A stretch of DNA of 64,000 nucleotides from Paenibacillus sp. MMS18-CY102 (GCF_009789195.1 NZ_WSTC01000012.1:94170-158169); one strand, 5' to 3'. Shown: positions 34,918 to 43,901, numbered from the stretch's first letter. Made by a program: numbers and translations. The notes: generated by a model not told the origin, from the letters alone.

Positions 34918-37900
34918 CTATAGGTACAAGCTGTCAAGTGCTTCCTGGGACAAAGAAATGGTCGTGAAGTCCGACGGTGTATAAGCCCTTTCCTGAACGT
35001 TGCAGCAATGGCGGATCAGCTCGTTCGTCCGCTCGGCAAAGCGCCCAGCAAAGGCAGTTGCCGTCTCCGGCCGGATTCGGCTACGGTCGTAACCGACGGA
35101 TAATTGCAGCCTGTTGCCCATCACCATCGCAACGATGTCAATCGGCGCCGTGGCTGGATTGCCCGGGCCACTGTCAGCGCCTGTCGGCTCCTCTGACAGC
35201 TTAAACAATTCTCCTCCGTTCAAGGAGGAATCAAGCTCACCGACGTAGTTAAAACGGACGCGGTTGCCCTCGCCGGGATCTTGGAGCGTGCGCGACAGCC
35301 TTGTCAGCAAGCCGAAGCCCAAACCTCGCATAGGGAGGTTGCGCAGCGTTTCTTTAACTGACTTGACACTTTCATCCCACGAACCGCCTTCGACGGCTTG
35401 TAGTCGGACCGGATACATCGATGTAAACCAGCCGACCGTCCGCGAGAGATCCAGAGAAGAATCAGCTGGCTCGCGGCCATGCCCTTCCAGCTCGACCACA
35501 GGGTGATCAATGCTGAAGACATCCCTGATTGCCGCAGCAAGTGCAGCTGCAAGCAGCTCTTGCGTATTCGTTCCATAGGCAACGGAAGCGAGCTTGAGCA
35601 ATTGGTCCGTCTCTTCTTGGGACAGCGATTCCGTCACCGTACCCGGACGCGATCCCGTATTTTGACCGGACGCATCGTGGTAGATGTATCGCTCGTCCTC
35701 CAATACAGACTGCCAATAGGCCCGCTGGCCCTCTGCCTCATCCAATCGGTTCCACAGATGCTCCGCCCATTGTTGGTAGGAGGTTGTCGCAGCAGGGAGC
35801 GGAAGTGCCTCCGGATGCACAAGATTCCGGTATAGCGCAATAAAATCCTCCAACAAAATCGACCACGACACCGCATCAACAGCAAGATGGTGGGCGGTGA
35901 GCAGCACCATAGTTCCGTCCGTTCCAAGCTCGAACATACAAGCTTTTAGGAGCGCTTCACGGTCCAGTTGGAAACTGGCCTTCAGCCGCTCTCCATTTGC
36001 CTTGAAGTGATCAAGCTGGCCGGCTCTATTCAATTCCGTTAAGTCATAAACCTTCACTGATTCGATGAGGGCATCGCTATTGTAAGCAATCACGCCAGTC
36101 GACGGATCAAGGTTCAACCGAAGCGAGTCATGCCGATCGACCAGCTTTCGAATAATGACATCCAGTTGGCTAGCGGACAGTTCTGCGTCCAGTTGCAAGA
36201 AAACCGATTGGACGTAATGTTGCCGATCCGTGAATGGCCGAGCCAAAAACCAATCCAGGATCGGTGTCTTGCGTTGCTCGCCTTCACATCGCTTGCCTTC
36301 ACCGGACGCTTCAAAACCAATCGCCCGAATGTATGTGGCCATATCAGCGAACACAGGGTTATCCAAAACATCGGCAACCTTGATCGCAAAACCGCGGCTG
36401 CGGAGCCGTGAAGCGAGTTGAATCGCTTTAATGGAGTCTCCGCCCCACGTGTAGAAATGGTCTTCTTCCGTAAGCCCGTTCTCGTGCAGCACATCTCTTG
36501 CTACCGCAAGAAGGGCGATTGTTGCTGGGTTCAATTGTCCGGTTGGCGTTCGTTCGCCAGAAGCTCCAACGTTGTTCAACACAGGTGCTGGCAGCCGTAC
36601 ACGGTCCACTTTGCCGTTCACATTCAGCGGAATGCTCTCGATTCCGATGATGTGTGCCGGAACCATGTAAGCAGGCAGGCACTCACTTAGGTAAGCAGAC
36701 AAATCTGCCGTATCAGCCGTATCTTCCGAATCCCGCACAACGTAGCCGCATAAATACTTGCTGCCGTCATTCGTCTGGCGGTCAATGACCACAGCCTCCC
36801 GGACCGTCGGGTGCTCAACTAGCATCCGTTCGATCTCTCCCAATTCAATCCGGTGGCCACGAATTTTCACTTGCAAGTCCACGCGTCCCGCGTATTCGAC
36901 TGCGCCTGTCTCTAACCTGCGCGCCAAATCTCCTGTCCGGTACATGCGCTCGCCTGGAAGGAATGGGCATGGAACAAACCTCTCCTCCGTCACCAGCGGC
37001 AAGTTCCGATAACCGCGCGCCAACCCGTCTCCCGTAATGTAGATTTCGCCCAACACGTCCTCAGGCACTGGATTCCCATCCCGGTCCAGCAGGTGAATGC
37101 CCACATTTGCTGCAGGGACACCGATCGGAACAGAAGCTCTGCCATCCCCATCCGGGTCGTAGCGATGGATCATACAGCCGACAACCGTCTCGGTCGGGCC
37201 GTATTCGTTACATATTTCGATTCGTCCGCCGAAGCTATCATAAATGCGCTTGGCTAGATCTGTTCGTAAATCTTCCCCCCCAACGATGAATTGCCTGATG
37301 GAACTTCCCCGGTTATCCCGATCTTGCAGCAAGCTCAGATGCGAAGGCGTCAGCTTGACGACCGTCGCTTGATTGTCCTTCATGATGCGCTCTAGCACAT
37401 ATTCCTCTTCATCATCCCGATAAATGTCGATCCGCCCACCCACAATAAGCGGTGTGAAGACCGAGGTGACGGTTAAATCAAAAGCGAGTGACGAATAAAG
37501 CGGGAATACTTCCTCCTCGCTTCGTGTGTATTGCTGCTTGCACCACCAAATATAGTTAACGAGCCCTTGATGCTCGATCATGACCCCCTTAGGCTTGCCT
37601 GTCGAACCTGATGTGTAGATGATATATGCTAAATCGTTAGGTCCAGCAGCTCGTACTAGATCCTGGATCGGTGTTGCCGCGTATAGTGCTGGATCGTCCA
37701 GGTAACCGATCACCCCTTCGTAGCCGGTGCCTTCCGGTACCGGAACGTTCGTAAGCAGCAGCCTACAACCCGCATCCGCCAGCATGTAGCCAATACGTTC
37801 TGTTGGATAATCTGGATCGATCGGCACATAAGCAGCGCCAGCTTTCAGCACAGCTAGGATAGCAACGACCGTATCCAGCGAATGCCGGATAAACAATCCA

Positions 37901-39429
37901 ACAGCGCATTCCTTGCTGATGCCTTGCGAGGCAAGCCACGCGGCAAGCTGATTCGACCGCATGTCCAATTGGCGATAGGTCAACCGATCCGACCCATATG
38001 CAGCAGCGGTCCGCTCTGGCGTACGATTCGCCTGCTCCCCGAACAACTGCGTCACCGTCTTGTCCGCAGGATAAGCCTCGCGGGTCGACAAGTATGCGGC
38101 AAGCCGTTCCTTCTCCTCTTCGAACAACATCGGCAAGCGGCCAACGGGCAGCTCTGGAGATGCAAGCATGCCATCAATCAGCGTCACTAACCGCCGGTAT
38201 AGCTGGTCGATTTGCGCTTCGGAATGATCCGACGGCTTGAAATCGATTTCCATTAGCAGTTCACCAGATGCTGGCCAGTCCTTGACAACGAGCTGCAACG
38301 CATGGGTCTGGCTGCCACAGTGATGCTCTACAACTTCCGCTGTACCGCTCGCCCATTCGGTAATAACCTTCGTGTTATAGACGTTAACGCTAATATCAAA
38401 AATGCCGTCAATGCCGCGTTTCTTAAGCTGCAGGTCCGAAATGAGCACATCGTACGGATATTTCTGGTGATAGTAGCAGGCCGTCAGTTCACGTTGAAAC
38501 CGTGCTAACTCGCTCTTGATTGGGGCTTCAGCGTCAAAGGCAAAACGCAGCGGCATCGTGCTCGTGAACATGCCGACAGTCGCCTTCTCCTTCGGGCCAG
38601 ACCGGTTGAATACAGGCATGCCAATCACCGTATCGGCGAGCCCGTCCTTCTTCCGGATATATAAGGCGACGAGAAAGTGAAACAAAGCGGTGAGGCTGCA
38701 TTCCAATTCTGCCAGATACGCTTTGACGGCTGTGGACCTGGCTGCGTCTAGCATATAGATTTTGCGCCTTCCAGCAAGTGATTCAGAAGATGCAGGCGGC
38801 GGTTCTTCCTGTGGCCATCCGGCAAACTTCGTACGCCAGAAGTCCCCATCGCGCTTGAATCGAGTGGATTCAAGATAACTAGCTTCGCGCTCAATATAGT
38901 CCAGATAAGATGGCTCTTGGCCATGCGCGTGCTCTTCGCCGCGCGATAGGCGTTCGTAAGCTTCCCGGATTTGGCCGATCAGCATCGTGCTGGACCAGCC
39001 ATCGGATGCGATATGGTGTATTTTGACGAGGAATCCCCCGTCCCCTTCAGCTATTCGGAACATCGGGAACGAGCAGAGCGCTCCGCCGTCCAATGAGAAC
39101 GGTTCAGCAGCTGTCTCCTCTACCCAGCGTTGCCACTGCGACTCTGGATTCGGCAAATTCGAGAAATCGACAAAAGGCTCGTCCTTTTCCGTCTCGCCCA
39201 AAGGCACAGCATATTGTGCGGGAATGCCGTCTACTTCTTCGATCCGAAGCCGAAGCGCATCATGCTTTTGCTTCTGTTCATGGATCGCCTGTGCGAGCAG
39301 ATGGTAATCAAGCGGTCCTTGGATTCGAATCGATCCTGTAATATTGTGCAGTGCGGAGCCCGGATAAATCTGCTCCGTATACCATACGCGCTTCTGCGGA
39401 TGCGTCAGAGGATATCGCGTGGCACTCAT
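34918..39429 (-). CDS. NRPS initiation module C-A(Asn)-T-E, predicted to make acyl-D-Asn
   Basis: The 1503 residues comprise a condensation domain at the very N-terminus (HHIASDG at 138-144), an adenylation domain (TSGSTGKPKG near 655, YGPTE near 793), a carrier domain (Ser999 in WGGDS) and an epimerisation domain (HHLAVDAVSW near 1180). Pocket residues by alignment to GrsA read D-L-T-K-I-G-E-V-G-K, one conservative change from the known Asn code DLTKLGEVGK. A leading C domain with no upstream module suggests a fatty-acyl starter, so the product would be an acyl-D-Asn cap, as made by ClbN. It is the first gene of the ten-gene operon. TGGAGGGG precedes the ATG. Confidence 0.93.
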   Translation of the reverse strand: MSATRYPLTHPQKRVWYTEQIYPGSALHNITGSIRIQGPLDYHLLAQAIHEQKQKHDALRLRIEEVDGIPAQYAVPLGETEKDEPFVDFSNLPNPESQWQRWVEETAAEPFSLDGGALCSFPMFRIAEGDGGFLVKIHHIASDGWSSTMLIGQIREAYERLSRGEEHAHGQEPSYLDYIEREASYLESTRFKRDGDFWRTKFAGWPQEEPPPASSESLAGRRKIYMLDAARSTAVKAYLAELECSLTALFHFLVALYIRKKDGLADTVIGMPVFNRSGPKEKATVGMFTSTMPLRFAFDAEAPIKSELARFQRELTACYYHQKYPYDVLISDLQLKKRGIDGIFDISVNVYNTKVITEWASGTAEVVEHHCGSQTHALQLVVKDWPASGELLMEIDFKPSDHSEAQIDQLYRRLVTLIDGMLASPELPVGRLPMLFEEEKERLAAYLSTREAYPADKTVTQLFGEQANRTPERTAAAYGSDRLTYRQLDMRSNQLAAWLASQGISKECAVGLFIRHSLDTVVAILAVLKAGAAYVPIDPDYPTERIGYMLADAGCRLLLTNVPVPEGTGYEGVIGYLDDPALYAATPIQDLVRAAGPNDLAYIIYTSGSTGKPKGVMIEHQGLVNYIWWCKQQYTRSEEEVFPLYSSLAFDLTVTSVFTPLIVGGRIDIYRDDEEEYVLERIMKDNQATVVKLTPSHLSLLQDRDNRGSSIRQFIVGGEDLRTDLAKRIYDSFGGRIEICNEYGPTETVVGCMIHRYDPDGDGRASVPIGVPAANVGIHLLDRDGNPVPEDVLGEIYITGDGLARGYRNLPLVTEERFVPCPFLPGERMYRTGDLARRLETGAVEYAGRVDLQVKIRGHRIELGEIERMLVEHPTVREAVVIDRQTNDGSKYLCGYVVRDSEDTADTADLSAYLSECLPAYMVPAHIIGIESIPLNVNGKVDRVRLPAPVLNNVGASGERTPTGQLNPATIALLAVARDVLHENGLTEEDHFYTWGGDSIKAIQLASRLRSRGFAIKVADVLDNPVFADMATYIRAIGFEASGEGKRCEGEQRKTPILDWFLARPFTDRQHYVQSVFLQLDAELSASQLDVIIRKLVDRHDSLRLNLDPSTGVIAYNSDALIESVKVYDLTELNRAGQLDHFKANGERLKASFQLDREALLKACMFELGTDGTMVLLTAHHLAVDAVSWSILLEDFIALYRNLVHPEALPLPAATTSYQQWAEHLWNRLDEAEGQRAYWQSVLEDERYIYHDASGQNTGSRPGTVTESLSQEETDQLLKLASVAYGTNTQELLAAALAAAIRDVFSIDHPVVELEGHGREPADSSLDLSRTVGWFTSMYPVRLQAVEGGSWDESVKSVKETLRNLPMRGLGFGLLTRLSRTLQDPGEGNRVRFNYVGELDSSLNGGELFKLSEEPTGADSGPGNPATAPIDIVAMVMGNRLQLSVGYDRSRIRPETATAFAGRFAERTNELIRHCCNVQERAYTPSDFTTISLSQEALDSLYL

Positions 39430-39831
39430 TTGGCAACCCCTCCAGCGTGAATTAGTTATTCATTTTTAGTGTTTTTTTGAAATCGATTGTAATTTAGGCC
39501 GGCTGAAAAATCTTGTTGGCTGGGAAGTAACACTCATGGGGTTCGTACATGATGGATTGGGTCGCATTTTCCGTCGAAATAAAGGTCATGACAGATGTCA
39601 TTGCATGCTCGGGCTAAGAGGTTATTTTGGGGTTTCATGCCGAATAAACACGCATATTTATCCGAATGTGACTCTTATCATACTTGCGGATTCTGGAAAC
39701 CGTCAAGTGATTTTCTAGTATAGATCAATGGCGCCAGTCATTTACAGCCTTGTGTTTCTCCGTTAAGATATCCATGAATAACGGAGGCCTATTAATCGGT
39801 CTCCGTTCCAAAGAGGAGGTCATGATGAACG
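39430..39831. promoter_or_regulatory. Divergent promoter region of the NRPS operon and the BtrH-like gene
   Basis: This 400-base stretch has no convincing gene. It must hold the start signals for the long minus-strand operon and the plus-strand BtrH-like gene. No clean -35/-10 pair stands out. An inverted repeat at 39780-39807 is listed separately. No pathway regulator is encoded next to it. Confidence 0.5.
39780..39807 (+). promoter_or_regulatory. Inverted repeat upstream of the BtrH-like gene
   Basis: AACGGAGGCC and GGTCTCCGTT form a 10-bp arm pair with one G-U wobble and an 8-base AT-rich loop, ending 7 bases before the AGGAGGT ribosome site. It could be a protein operator or an mRNA hairpin. 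No T-run follows, so it is not a terminator. Confidence 0.4.
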
Positions 39832-41403
39832 ATGAAAGTACTTGACGTTGAACCCGTCAAGAGCGCTGGCGGAGACTGCTTTGACGATGTGATCGTGACC
39901 GTGGATGGCTGGTACCGCAAAGGTTACGAGCTCATGTATGCGAATGCCCTGAAATTCGAATGGTCGCCTCCTGCGCCTGGGGCCACAATAGGAAGCCGAA
40001 TGCAAACCGGGGTATCCAATGCACTCGATTTGCTCGGCGAATTCCATGGATACAACATTGAAGTTGTACGGAAACCTACGCCCAGCGAGGGCCTCACGCT
40101 CATCCAAGAGCAGCTCAGCAAGGGAAATCCCGTCTGCCTGAACTTCGACACTTTCTATTGTCCATGGGACCAGCATTTTGGCGTCTATCACCAGATGTGG
40201 CATGTGATGATCGTGGTCGGGTTTGACCCGAATACCGAAGAGCTAATAATCGTCGACCCCTATTTCTCGAAGAAGGATTTACGAATCTCTATGGAGCTAT
40301 ATGCAGGCGGATTGCAAGGCATTATGACCGTCGAGCCCACGCCAGGCTGGACTTTCGACCGCAGCCGGCTGATGGACCGCCTCCTCCATTTGCTTCGGGA
40401 GCATTTGAATGCTTCACCCAATCATTTGCGGCGCTTCGCCGATGAAATTGGCGACATCAACTTTGATGCAGAAGCCGAAGAAGGCAGTTCGCGTTTCGTT
40501 GCCAGCCCGTTGTTCATCAAGCTGAACGTTATGCATACGGCGCGGATCAACTACTCCCTCATGCTTAACTACGTCGCGGACCGGTTCGGCATTCCAGCTC
40601 TCGCATCCTGCTCCGAAGATGTTCGCCGGTTGAGCAACCCATGGAGCACGATACGCGGCATGCTGGCCAAAATTAACTTCATGCCCCCAGAACACCGGGA
40701 TGCCAAGTTAATGGCTAGCCTTGGCGCCAAAATCCGCAGCGCGGCGGAAATGGAAGAACAGGTGCTGCAGCGCGTAATCGCTCTCATTGACGGCGAAGGA
40801 TTAGACTCGGAAGCGATGGTCGCTGCCGCGTCATCCACAGGCGAAACTACGCGAACCATCGTTCCTATCGATATAAGCGGGATATGCGCCATTCGAGGAA
40901 TCCATAACAGCCTTGGCACAGCGGACGTCGACGGAGATGGGCACAGTTATAGCCGGGAGGGCCTTCCTGTGGACGGGCTGTTGCGAATCGGAGACCTATC
41001 CTTCGTGTTCCCCGCCAGCCAAAACGAAGCGGATTGCGACAACACCGCTTGCGATGGGCAAGCCATTCCGATCCCGCCAGGCCACTATCATGGCATTTCG
41101 GTGCTTGCTAGCAGCCAATACGGGGGCAGCGCAGACGCGTTCACCGTCGAATACGCGGATGGAACGAGCGAACAGGTCCAGCTCGGATTCGCGGATTGGT
41201 GGAGCCGCTTCCCTATTGCCGGCGAGAAGGTCGCTTGGTCAGCCAATCTCAACAGGCCCTCGTTGGGCAAAACCGAAGAAATCGTCCATTTGTTCGCGAA
41301 CGAAGCGCCTCTATCACGTACAGGATCAACCGCCGTACGGATCGTATTGCCGAATTTGCCGAATCTGCATGTGTTTGCTGTCTCCATGTGGAAGCAGGCT
41401 TGA
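39832..41403 (+). CDS. BtrH-like acyltransferase joined to a glycosidase-type beta-sandwich domain
   Basis: The 523-residue protein has an N-terminal papain-like/BtrH-like domain: GGDCFDDV (probable nucleophile Cys16), then HQMWHVMIVVGFD (His124) and LIIVDPYF (acidic residue near 142). Residues about 150-320 are helical, as in BtrH relatives. Residues about 345-523 form a beta-sandwich with DVDGDGHSYS, GQAIPIPPG, YADGTSEQV and FADWW, a pattern known from accessory domains of extracellular glycoside hydrolases. No signal peptide is seen. It may transfer an ACP-bound acyl chain onto an amine, perhaps on a sugar bound by the second domain. The ATG lies 11 bases after AGGAGGT and overlaps a seven-codon out-of-frame ORF at 39822. 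Confidence 0.7.
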   Translation: MKVLDVEPVKSAGGDCFDDVIVTVDGWYRKGYELMYANALKFEWSPPAPGATIGSRMQTGVSNALDLLGEFHGYNIEVVRKPTPSEGLTLIQEQLSKGNPVCLNFDTFYCPWDQHFGVYHQMWHVMIVVGFDPNTEELIIVDPYFSKKDLRISMELYAGGLQGIMTVEPTPGWTFDRSRLMDRLLHLLREHLNASPNHLRRFADEIGDINFDAEAEEGSSRFVASPLFIKLNVMHTARINYSLMLNYVADRFGIPALASCSEDVRRLSNPWSTIRGMLAKINFMPPEHRDAKLMASLGAKIRSAAEMEEQVLQRVIALIDGEGLDSEAMVAAASSTGETTRTIVPIDISGICAIRGIHNSLGTADVDGDGHSYSREGLPVDGLLRIGDLSFVFPASQNEADCDNTACDGQAIPIPPGHYHGISVLASSQYGGSADAFTVEYADGTSEQVQLGFADWWSRFPIAGEKVAWSANLNRPSLGKTEEIVHLFANEAPLSRTGSTAVRIVLPNLPNLHVFAVSMWKQA

Positions 41404-41460
41404 ACCGATAGCGTTAGCTATTTTATAGATTAGGTTGGATATTTACGAGAATAAAATAAA

Positions 41461-41487
41461 GGCCAAAGCTTCGGCTCTGGCCTTTTT
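41461..41487 (+). terminator. Terminator after the BtrH-like gene
   Basis: A stem GGCCAAAGC / GCTCTGGCC (one mismatch) closes a TTCG tetraloop and is followed by TTTTT. Confidence 0.85.
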
Positions 41488-42263
41488 ACCATGTTTGCAC
41501 TACCTTATTTACAATAATTTATTAAATACATACTTTTTATAAGTTGTAATTAGATGTAAGAATATTATTATACTTCACGATCCGCCTGGCATTTGCTCAG
41601 TGACCTCAACAGGGCCGATTATTTTCCAATTGCACTCTTCTAAAGCGGTTACATATGTACGATGGGCAGGCAGGAAACTGCAACAATCCAGCTGCTATAT
41701 TAATGTAGAGAAAATAATCTTCGCCCGACCCACAACGGCTTCTACCACGCGGCTACTTCAGCGCTTCGGCTGCTGGAGCCTTTCTGGAGGAAACGAAGAA
41801 AGGCTGGTGCCTTCTTGAATAATGCTGAAAGCTCAATATTGCCGCCCATGACATTCGTTACCCGCTCGTTTTTTTATCATTTTTTATGTTAATAAAAAAT
41901 TAAATATTTGGATTTTTATAACTAACTCATAATCTAACATATGTTTGAAAAATTATTGCGATAGGCAAAATAAAATAAGCTCACACGCCTCGAATTAACT
42001 GCATGAAACACCAGGCAGTTGGATGCCGCGCCAGCCGCTTACCTCGCATTGGACATGTTTATTCAAACCCACAGCCATTAGTTTGCCGTCCGATTTAAGG
42101 GCAACGGTATGGCGTCGACCCGCGGCTAAGGTTCCTTTAAGGTACTACGTTACAGTTTTCGAAACTACCGCCTGCTGTGAGCCATTATGAAAAGCCATGG
42201 TTTAAACATGAAGGAAATGGTTAATGTATCAGTGATTTACAAATTCCAAGAGAGGGATGTGCT
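41488..42263. other. Gene-poor, AT-rich boundary region with decayed coding sequence
   Basis: About 780 bases hold no intact gene. The middle (41870-41990) is strongly AT-rich. The minus strand carries an RCC1-like remnant at 41995-42144, listed separately. A second fragment on the minus strand ending at 41578 reads ALEECNWKIIGP, loosely like the C-terminus of a sigma-54 activator. This looks like a region of past insertion and decay. Confidence 0.5.
41995..42144 (-). pseudogene. Remnant of an RCC1-repeat protein
   Basis: A 50-codon open stretch without a proper start, bounded by stops, contains HTVALKSDGKLMAVGLN followed by QCEVSGWRGI. This matches the RCC1 beta-propeller repeat (HTV-L-SDG-V-A-G-N-GQC-V-W). 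Intact proteins have several such repeats, and only one survives here. Confidence 0.55.
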
Positions 42264-42776
42264 ATGTCTAGAATCGATCAATTGATTAAAGAGAACAAAG
42301 TTAGTGCTATGTTGCTGCTCGTGATTCGCTTTTATTTAGGATGGAAATGGCTAGACGCCGGCTGGGGAAAACTAACCTCGGATAAAGCTTTTGACGCATC
42401 GGGGTATTTGAAGAATGCAGTCGAAAATTCTTCTGGCGCAAAACCTACCGTTCAGGGCTGGTGGGGCGATTTCGTCGGTTCTACGGTTTTGCCTAATGTA
42501 AATGTTATCAACATCTTGATCCCTTGGGGGGAGTTATTAGTAGGCATATCGTTAATTCTCGGGCTCTTCACCGTATTCGGCGCATGCATGGGAGGGATAT
42601 TAAACTTCACTTTCTTTCTTTCTGGCTCTATCAGCTCGATTCCACAAATGCTTCTCTGCGCTTTTGTCATCATCTACGCAGGGAGAAATTCAGGTTACTT
42701 CGGGCTCGGCAATCTCTACCGGCACTACATGCCTAAGAAATCGATGGACAAGCAACAGCAACTCAACGTAAGTTAG
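42264..42776 (+). CDS. DoxX-family membrane protein
   Basis: The 170-residue protein has four hydrophobic segments (near 14-34, 80-100, 100-118, 123-143) and the DoxX-like opening VIRFYLGWKWLDAGWGKL. The family includes subunits of thiosulfate:quinone oxidoreductase and many membrane proteins of unknown role, some linked to redox or oxidative-stress functions. GAGAGGG precedes the ATG. It is followed by its own terminator and appears to be a single-gene unit between the biosynthetic cluster and the S26 homologue. No link to either is evident. Confidence 0.85.
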   Translation: MSRIDQLIKENKVSAMLLLVIRFYLGWKWLDAGWGKLTSDKAFDASGYLKNAVENSSGAKPTVQGWWGDFVGSTVLPNVNVINILIPWGELLVGISLILGLFTVFGACMGGILNFTFFLSGSISSIPQMLLCAFVIIYAGRNSGYFGLGNLYRHYMPKKSMDKQQQLNVS

Positions 42777-42791
42777 ATTGGAACGATGATT

Positions 42792-42825
42792 AATGGTCGT
42801 GGAGTGATCCAGCGGCCATTTTTTA
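42792..42825 (+). terminator. Terminator after the DoxX-family gene
   Basis: An imperfect stem AATGGTCGTGG / CCAGCGGCCATT with a six-base loop is followed by TTTTTT. Confidence 0.75.
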
Positions 42826-42912
42826 ATTTTATGTTCTGTATCCTTCAGTGTCGGACTATATAGTATGGCCGATTACCTATATGATGCGTTTGAAAGCAGG
42901 GAGAATCCTGAC

Positions 42913-43623
42913 ATGAATGATAACAACCCTATAAAGGATAGGATTACGGGCAAACCATTAAAGAATAAAACATACACCCGCGTTAAATGGGTGGGGCTCG
43001 GCACCCTACTCCTTCTACTTGTCTTTTTTGTTCCTCAACTTTCTTATGTCATGAACATTTGGGGATCCGGGTCGACAACAATTACAGATTCAATAACAAA
43101 GGAGTCACTAGGGGAAGCAACCCTTACCAGCGATTTATTTGAAGTCAATCCAATGTACGACAATATGAATCGGGGGCATAATGAGTTGGTTAACCATGCC
43201 GTCATTGATCCCAATTACTACAAAACAAATCCAATTCGGAGAGGTGACATTATTTACTTTCATGGGCAGGCTTTCGATCCAAGGCTAAGAGAAGGCGATA
43301 TTAGCAGAGTGATCGGCCTTCCCGGCGAGTCCATAAAAGTTCATAAGGGGCAAATATACGTGAACGAAAAAAAATTGAATACATTTTATGGGCAAGCACA
43401 CAGAGGTGGAATGACCAGAGAAGCCTTTCTTCAACTACCTGATAGTCACAATATCAATAAAGAAGTTATCTTAAAAGATGTATACGACTTTTCTTTGAAA
43501 TCTGTAACTGTGCCGGACGGAACCATCTTTATCGTCGGAGATGACTGGTTGCGTAGCTTGGATAGCTTACATTTGGGTCCCCTCCCGCAGCGATTGATTA
43601 CTGGAAAAGTTGTTGGCGAATGA
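42913..43623 (+). CDS. S26 signal-peptidase-like protein, probably catalytically inactive
   Basis: The 236-residue protein has one N-terminal membrane helix (WVGLGTLLLLLVFFVPQL) and an extracellular S26-like domain: RRGDIIYFHG, SRVIGLPGESIKVHKGQIYVN and the box-E-like VGDDWLRSLDS. In active signal peptidase I the nucleophile is Ser in SMxPTL and the base is Lys in KRVxGLPG. Here the first reads NPMYDNMNRG and the second SRVIGLPG, so both residues appear replaced. The ATG at 42913 follows GCAGGGAG; the frame extends to 42865 without a good ribosome site. It may bind signal sequences or regulate, rather than cut. Confidence 0.75.
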   Translation: MNDNNPIKDRITGKPLKNKTYTRVKWVGLGTLLLLLVFFVPQLSYVMNIWGSGSTTITDSITKESLGEATLTSDLFEVNPMYDNMNRGHNELVNHAVIDPNYYKTNPIRRGDIIYFHGQAFDPRLREGDISRVIGLPGESIKVHKGQIYVNEKKLNTFYGQAHRGGMTREAFLQLPDSHNINKEVILKDVYDFSLKSVTVPDGTIFIVGDDWLRSLDSLHLGPLPQRLITGKVVGE

Positions 43624-43644
43624 AATTGTAATCTTTGTTCAGGT

Positions 43645-43680
43645 GATGGCTTCTGAATTCACTCAGGAGCCATCTTTTTT
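43645..43680 (+). terminator. Terminator after the S26-like gene
   Basis: A stem GATGGCTTCTG / CAGGAGCCATC (one mismatch) with an eight-base loop is followed by TTTTTT. Confidence 0.85.
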
Positions 43681-43685
43681 AATGT

Positions 43686-43799
43686 TCAATGGCAGCAGTC
43701 AAATTTGTAATGGGGCACGCACCCATTGACCTGAAGACGTAACTCTTCAAGAGTTTTACAGTCTTTGTAGTTAAGCTCATCCTTCGTATAACCAACAGC
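43686..43799 (-). pseudogene. Remnant of an IS3-family transposase C-terminus
   Basis: A minus-strand open stretch of about 38 codons reads GYTKDELNYKDCKTLEELR and ends soon after at a stop. It resembles the C-terminal DDE part of IS3/IS150-group transposases (KDE followed by an aromatic-rich TLEEL helix), after which the usual YYN-R-x-x-L-x-x-M-T-P motif has been lost. It is a short, decayed fragment. Confidence 0.45.
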
Positions 43800-43848
43800 C
43801 TGAATTATTTTCTAACTAATTATGGCACCACACAAGGTCTTTCGCCGC

Positions 43849-43901
43849 TTGACACCCGCCTCCAACCAGTACTAATATTAGGTATTAGTATCTGGTACTA
43901 A
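43849..43901 (+). promoter_or_regulatory. fabH promoter with a FapR operator at the transcription start
   Basis: TTGACA (43849-43854) and TAATAT (43873-43878) have an 18-base spacer. The predicted start falls at 43885, the first base of TTAGTATCTGGTACTAA (43885-43901), which has one mismatch to the FapR consensus TTAGTACCTGNTACTAA. FapR represses fatty-acid synthesis genes and is released by malonyl-CoA. Confidence 0.85.

Noticed and set aside
39536..39718. 60-codon plus-strand frame in the divergent promoter region
   Set aside because: No ribosome site, no recognisable sequence, unusual composition. Treated as chance.
41578..41700. Minus-strand fragment ALEECNWKIIGP resembling the end of a sigma-54 activator
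   Set aside because: Similarity covers only about a dozen residues and the frame is broken upstream. Too weak to list as a pseudogene.
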